The notes beneath the pieces were generated by a model. It made no database searches. It saw only the letters and a list, made by a program, of their open reading frames with translations, and was not told the origin of the DNA. Positions 37,470 through 37,739 of a DNA stretch of 37,739 nt are shown here, in pieces. The DNA comes from a virus. The position numbers and the translations under genes were made by a program. The DNA lies in IMG/VR virus record IMGVR_UViG_3300038309_000096, positions 1 to 37,739 of that record. One strand, given 5' to 3'. Numbering within the stretch: the first letter of the stretch is position 1; the number at the start of each line of letters is the position of its first letter.

Positions 37470-37555
37470 CCAAAATGGAGTTTTAAGGAGACTTTAAGGA
37501 AAACTAATATTAATATAAAGGAAAAAGATAAAAGTTCCTTAGAACTCCATTTTGG
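37470..37555. terminator. 20-bp inverted repeat of the GTCTCCAAAATGGA family
   Basis: 37470-37489 (CCAAAATGGAGTTTTAAGGA) pairs with 37536-37555 over 20 bp with one G-U pair; the loop is 46 bases and AT-rich. GTCT precedes the left arm. The same arm sequence recurs at the convergence point (20356-20449) and before the polymerase gene (25833-25927). Here it lies between the control-region repeats and the first leftward promoter, where it could insulate the two arms. Confidence 0.7.
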
Positions 37556-37627
37556 CTTATAGGATTTCATTTTATAAAATAAAGGTATCTTATTTTAAAG
37601 TATTTTAAAGAAGTCCTCAATTCCTTT

Positions 37628-37678
37628 TAAACACTGTTCAAGAAGCTAGTCAATAATTATTTTCTTGAACAGTGTTTA
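37628..37678. repeat. 17-bp inverted repeat bounding the 38-bp array
   Basis: 37628-37644 (TAAACACTGTTCAAGAA) is the perfect inverse of 37662-37678 (TTCTTGAACAGTGTTTA); the right arm is part of the first, incomplete 38-bp unit. The array therefore begins with its core in both orientations, separated by 17 bases. It is a likely strong binding site for the array-binding protein. Confidence 0.85.
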
Positions 37679-37684
37679 CCTTAA

Positions 37685-37739
37685 TGGTATCTCATACTCC
37701 TCTTGAACAGTGTTTACCTTAATGGTATCTCATACTCCT
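37685..37739. repeat. 55-base terminal direct overlap with the contig start
   Basis: Bases 37685-37739 equal bases 1-55 exactly. The same 55-mer also occurs at 39-93 and 77-131 because it lies in the 38-bp array. It indicates a circular or terminally redundant molecule opened in this array, or an assembly end created by the array itself. Confidence 0.95.

Noticed and set aside
1-37739. Integrase, attachment site, tRNA genes, anti-CRISPR or toxin-antitoxin pairs
   Set aside because: No recombinase motif, no tRNA-like cloverleaf and no recognisable pair was found on reading either strand; tiny unknown genes could still hide inhibitors.

Overview
The window looks like an essentially complete, AT-rich genome of a short-tailed phage (podovirus) of the P22 structural lineage. 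The portal, coat with a P22-type I-domain segment, gp4-like and gp10-like head-to-tail proteins, three ejection-protein-like genes and a tailspike with a P22-type head-binding N-terminus are all present in P22-like order. The M15-type endolysin and 3-TM holin, together with P22-like tail parts, point to a Gram-negative host; the genus cannot be named from the sequence. I see no integrase, excisionase, CI-like repressor or tRNA, so a strictly lytic life style is the default reading. The last 55 bases (37685-37739) are identical to the first 55, so the molecule is probably circular or terminally redundant and was opened inside a 38-bp tandem repeat whose true copy number is uncertain.

Layout. 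Two gene arms diverge from a control region that spans the contig ends (about 37358-37739 plus 1-468) and converge at about 20.4 kb. The rightward (late) arm, 469-20338, holds terminase small and large subunits, portal, scaffold, coat, a head-surface candidate, gp4-like adaptor, gp10-like tail factor, a tail protein, a cupin-SET fusion, ejection proteins, tailspike, a 1-TM protein, holin and endolysin. The leftward arm, read from 37357 down to 20460, begins with two very small genes and a winged-helix regulator. It then passes a roughly 1-kb noncoding, repeat-rich segment (candidate origin or control region). After this come a primase-helicase, a block of small proteins including a DnaJ-type zinc finger, a pyrimidine-dimer-glycosylase-like protein and an extraordinary Cys-Ser-X protein. 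The arm ends with the replication and nucleotide module: DUF2800, a second winged-helix protein, ThyX, a MazG/dUTPase-like protein, a DUF2815 SSB-like protein, family A DNA polymerase, VRR-NUC nuclease, ATP-dependent ligase, SNF2 helicase and dCMP deaminase. dCMP deaminase and the MazG/dUTPase-like enzyme would supply dUMP for ThyX to make dTMP.

Regulation visible in the sequence. Five sigma70-like promoters share TTTACA, exactly 17 bp, and a TATAAT-like -10: one in front of terS and four on the leftward arm. Iteron-like arrays carrying a TGAAC/GTTCA core flank both arms. Three long hairpins built on GTCTCCAAA...TTTGGAGAC sit at module boundaries. Good intrinsic terminators follow both winged-helix genes.

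The most unexpected signal is genome-wide. The 8-bp palindrome CTGGCCAG occurs at least 19 times, always inside genes, on both arms and in all three reading frames, although the genome is AT-rich. Chance would give less than one. It resembles an architecture-imparting or highly iterated palindrome (compare HIP1 of cyanobacteria) rather than a protein-coding effect. Other points of interest are a cupin-SET methyltransferase-like fusion inside the virion block, a triplicated roughly 100-bp structured noncoding unit, and 36 tandem Cys-Ser-X triplets.
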